Positions 62,905 through 64,000 of a stretch of DNA of 64,000 bases are shown here, one piece after another. The notes beneath the pieces are model-generated. The model was not told the DNA's origin and searched no databases. It saw only the letters and a list, made by a program, of their open reading frames with translations. Position 1 is the stretch's first letter; every line of letters begins with the position of its first letter. The position numbers were made by a program, and so were the translations under genes. Source of the DNA: Veronia nyctiphanis (GTDB lineage Bacteria > Pseudomonadota > Gammaproteobacteria > Enterobacterales > Vibrionaceae); the NCBI RefSeq assembly GCF_004116385.1, contig NZ_PEIB01000027.1, positions 1 to 64,000 of the forward strand, given 5' to 3'.

Positions 62905-63125
62905 GTTTCCATTTCTGACAGGCGGGAGAGAAACCCGCCGGTTTCCGCCCCGAGCGCTGTCAGCAGTTTCTCGAGTGTATCAAGGGTGATGTTGCGGCGG
63001 TTGCGCTCGACCCCTGAAATAAAGGTTCTGTCGACACCGGACAGTTTCGCCAGTTTTTCCTGACTGAGCCCGGTCTCAAGCCGGACAACCCGCAGCAGTT
63101 GTGCGGTATTTTCCCGAACAGGCAT
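62868..63125 (-). CDS. XRE-family regulator (terminal duplicate)
   Basis: Identical to 2049-2306. Confidence 0.8.
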   Translation of the reverse strand: MPVRENTAQLLRVVRLETGLSQEKLAKLSGVDRTFISGVERNRRNITLDTLEKLLTALGAETGGFLSRLSEMETQSSASTKSRAC

Positions 63126-63571
63126 ATACGCCTCCTTCAATGATCACGCCGGCACAGTATCAGGGCATCAGTCACCTGACCACGGACTATGAATCACATT
63201 TTTTATTTAATACCGACGCCAAACCACTATAAGCACATTCCCAGAAGCATTCCTTAGTTTTATTACACGCTAGAGTGGAAAAATTAAAGTACTCATTCAA
63301 AAACACTGAAAGCTACCCTAATGTGTAGTTTTAAATTAATAAGTTTATAAAAAACAAAAAAAATAATATAAACCGAAGAATAAAAATCGAAAAATACTTA
63401 CAAAAACATCTTCTCAACGATGAAATCAAAGCTAAGTCAATAAATAAAACGCCTTTATTTTAAGAATTGGCCTCAATTATTGATCCTGAGCCATACATTG
63501 AAATCTAGACATTTCCATTTGAGAAAATAGAAATACCATATGCAATATTGAAACAATAAAGGTATGAAAGT

Positions 63572-63763
63572 ATGGAGTTCACACCGCGTCAATGCCAGAT
63601 CATCAACCTAGTGGTTCAAGGCTACTCAAACAAGGAAATAGCTAAGAAACTGTTCATAACAGAAAACACTGTAAAATATCACTGCAAAGTCCTATTCGCT
63701 AAATTTGAAGTAACTAGCCGCACTCAGCTGATATTTAAATTCAGCATCAAAAAATCTGCATAA
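63572..63763 (+). CDS. mini LuxR-type regulator (terminal duplicate)
   Basis: Identical to 2753-2944. Confidence 0.8.
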   Translation: MEFTPRQCQIINLVVQGYSNKEIAKKLFITENTVKYHCKVLFAKFEVTSRTQLIFKFSIKKSA

Positions 63764-63786
63764 TTATTAAAATCCAGGTATAAAAA

Positions 63787-64000
63787 ATGACCCTATTCCG
63801 GCAACAAGCCGTTGATGAGCAGTATCAGCGGCTTTATGGTAGTGTAACTATCTCACCTCCTATATCTCTTCATATATTATCAGCAGTAATATTATCTGTT
63901 GTAAGTGTAATATTTATTTATATCTCTCTTGCAGACTATTCACGTAAAGAAAAAGTCAGAGGGTACCTGTTACCAGAGTCTGGAGTCCTGAAGGTTTATG
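63787..64000 (+). CDS. HlyD-family adaptor, cut by the window end (terminal duplicate)
   Basis: First 71 codons of the gene at 2968, including the membrane helix; truncated only because the window ends. Confidence 0.85.
   Translation, partial: MTLFRQQAVDEQYQRLYGSVTISPPISLHILSAVILSVVSVIFIYISLADYSRKEKVRGYLLPESGVLKVY

Overview
What the window is. This is a plasmid, most likely from an enterobacterial gammaproteobacterium. The iteron origin, ParA pair and absence of rRNA, tRNA or housekeeping genes point to a plasmid. The Dcm/Vsr pair, SF0329-family gene, GG-leader microcin exporter and general style suggest Enterobacterales; genus is not resolvable. Bases 60820-64000 repeat 1-3181, so the contig closes on itself at 60,819 bp. 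Inside that circle, 13330-37044 recurs as 37100-60819 with only five single-base differences, every one a missing base in the first copy. The structure is therefore one 37,044-bp plasmid plus a directly repeated ~23.7-kb version that lacks 56-13329. It is either a real cointegrate/tandem duplication or an assembly product of two co-existing forms. Several genes (drmB, repA, the 385-aa nuclease gene) carry single-base deletions in short C or G runs, as in long-read consensus.

Layout of the 37-kb unit. 1-2320: possible transfer-origin-like dyad, an 11-bp-phased TAAAGCA repeat array, an HTH gene with a 39-codon membrane-peptide gene, an SF0329-family gene, an orphan HicB, a small gene and an XRE regulator. 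2753-7342: a microcin-type bacteriocin locus with a mini LuxR regulator, HlyD-type adaptor, C39-peptidase ABC transporter, three tandem double-glycine precursors and a membrane immunity candidate. 7427-8048: two small unknown genes. 8654-13810: a Dcm-type restriction-modification module (zinc-knuckle protein, MvaI/BcnI-like endonuclease, Vsr, Dcm-like methyltransferase) followed by a PD-(D/E)XK-like protein. 13823-16501: serine recombinase with a possible res site, an EVE-HNH nuclease and an exported beta-helix-like protein.

16839-27410: the most interesting part. A minus-strand operon with overlapping stop/start codons encodes DrmA helicase, DrmB (DUF1998), a UvrD-like SF1 helicase with an inserted DUF5710-like segment, and two proteins I do not recognise. 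A PD-(D/E)XK-like nuclease gene lies just beyond its terminator. On the other flank are a 56-aa basic protein and a divergent BrxR-like WYL regulator preceded by two adjacent inverted repeats. The operon has DrmAB but none of the DISARM methyltransferases, DrmC, DrmD or DrmE, so I read it as a DISARM-related system of different composition. 28042-29583: an AT-rich DUF262-HNH gene between two imperfect direct repeats, i.e. swappable cargo.

Backbone: 30336-37044 holds an LRAT-like membrane protein, a second serine recombinase, iteron-type repA with its origin, parA with a small partner, a CoiA-like protein and the remains of a further gene. TTACGTAA palindromes recur upstream of these genes and look like a shared operator. 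Overall the plasmid combines stable replication with a stack of anti-phage or anti-DNA systems and a bacteriocin; no conjugation genes are visible.
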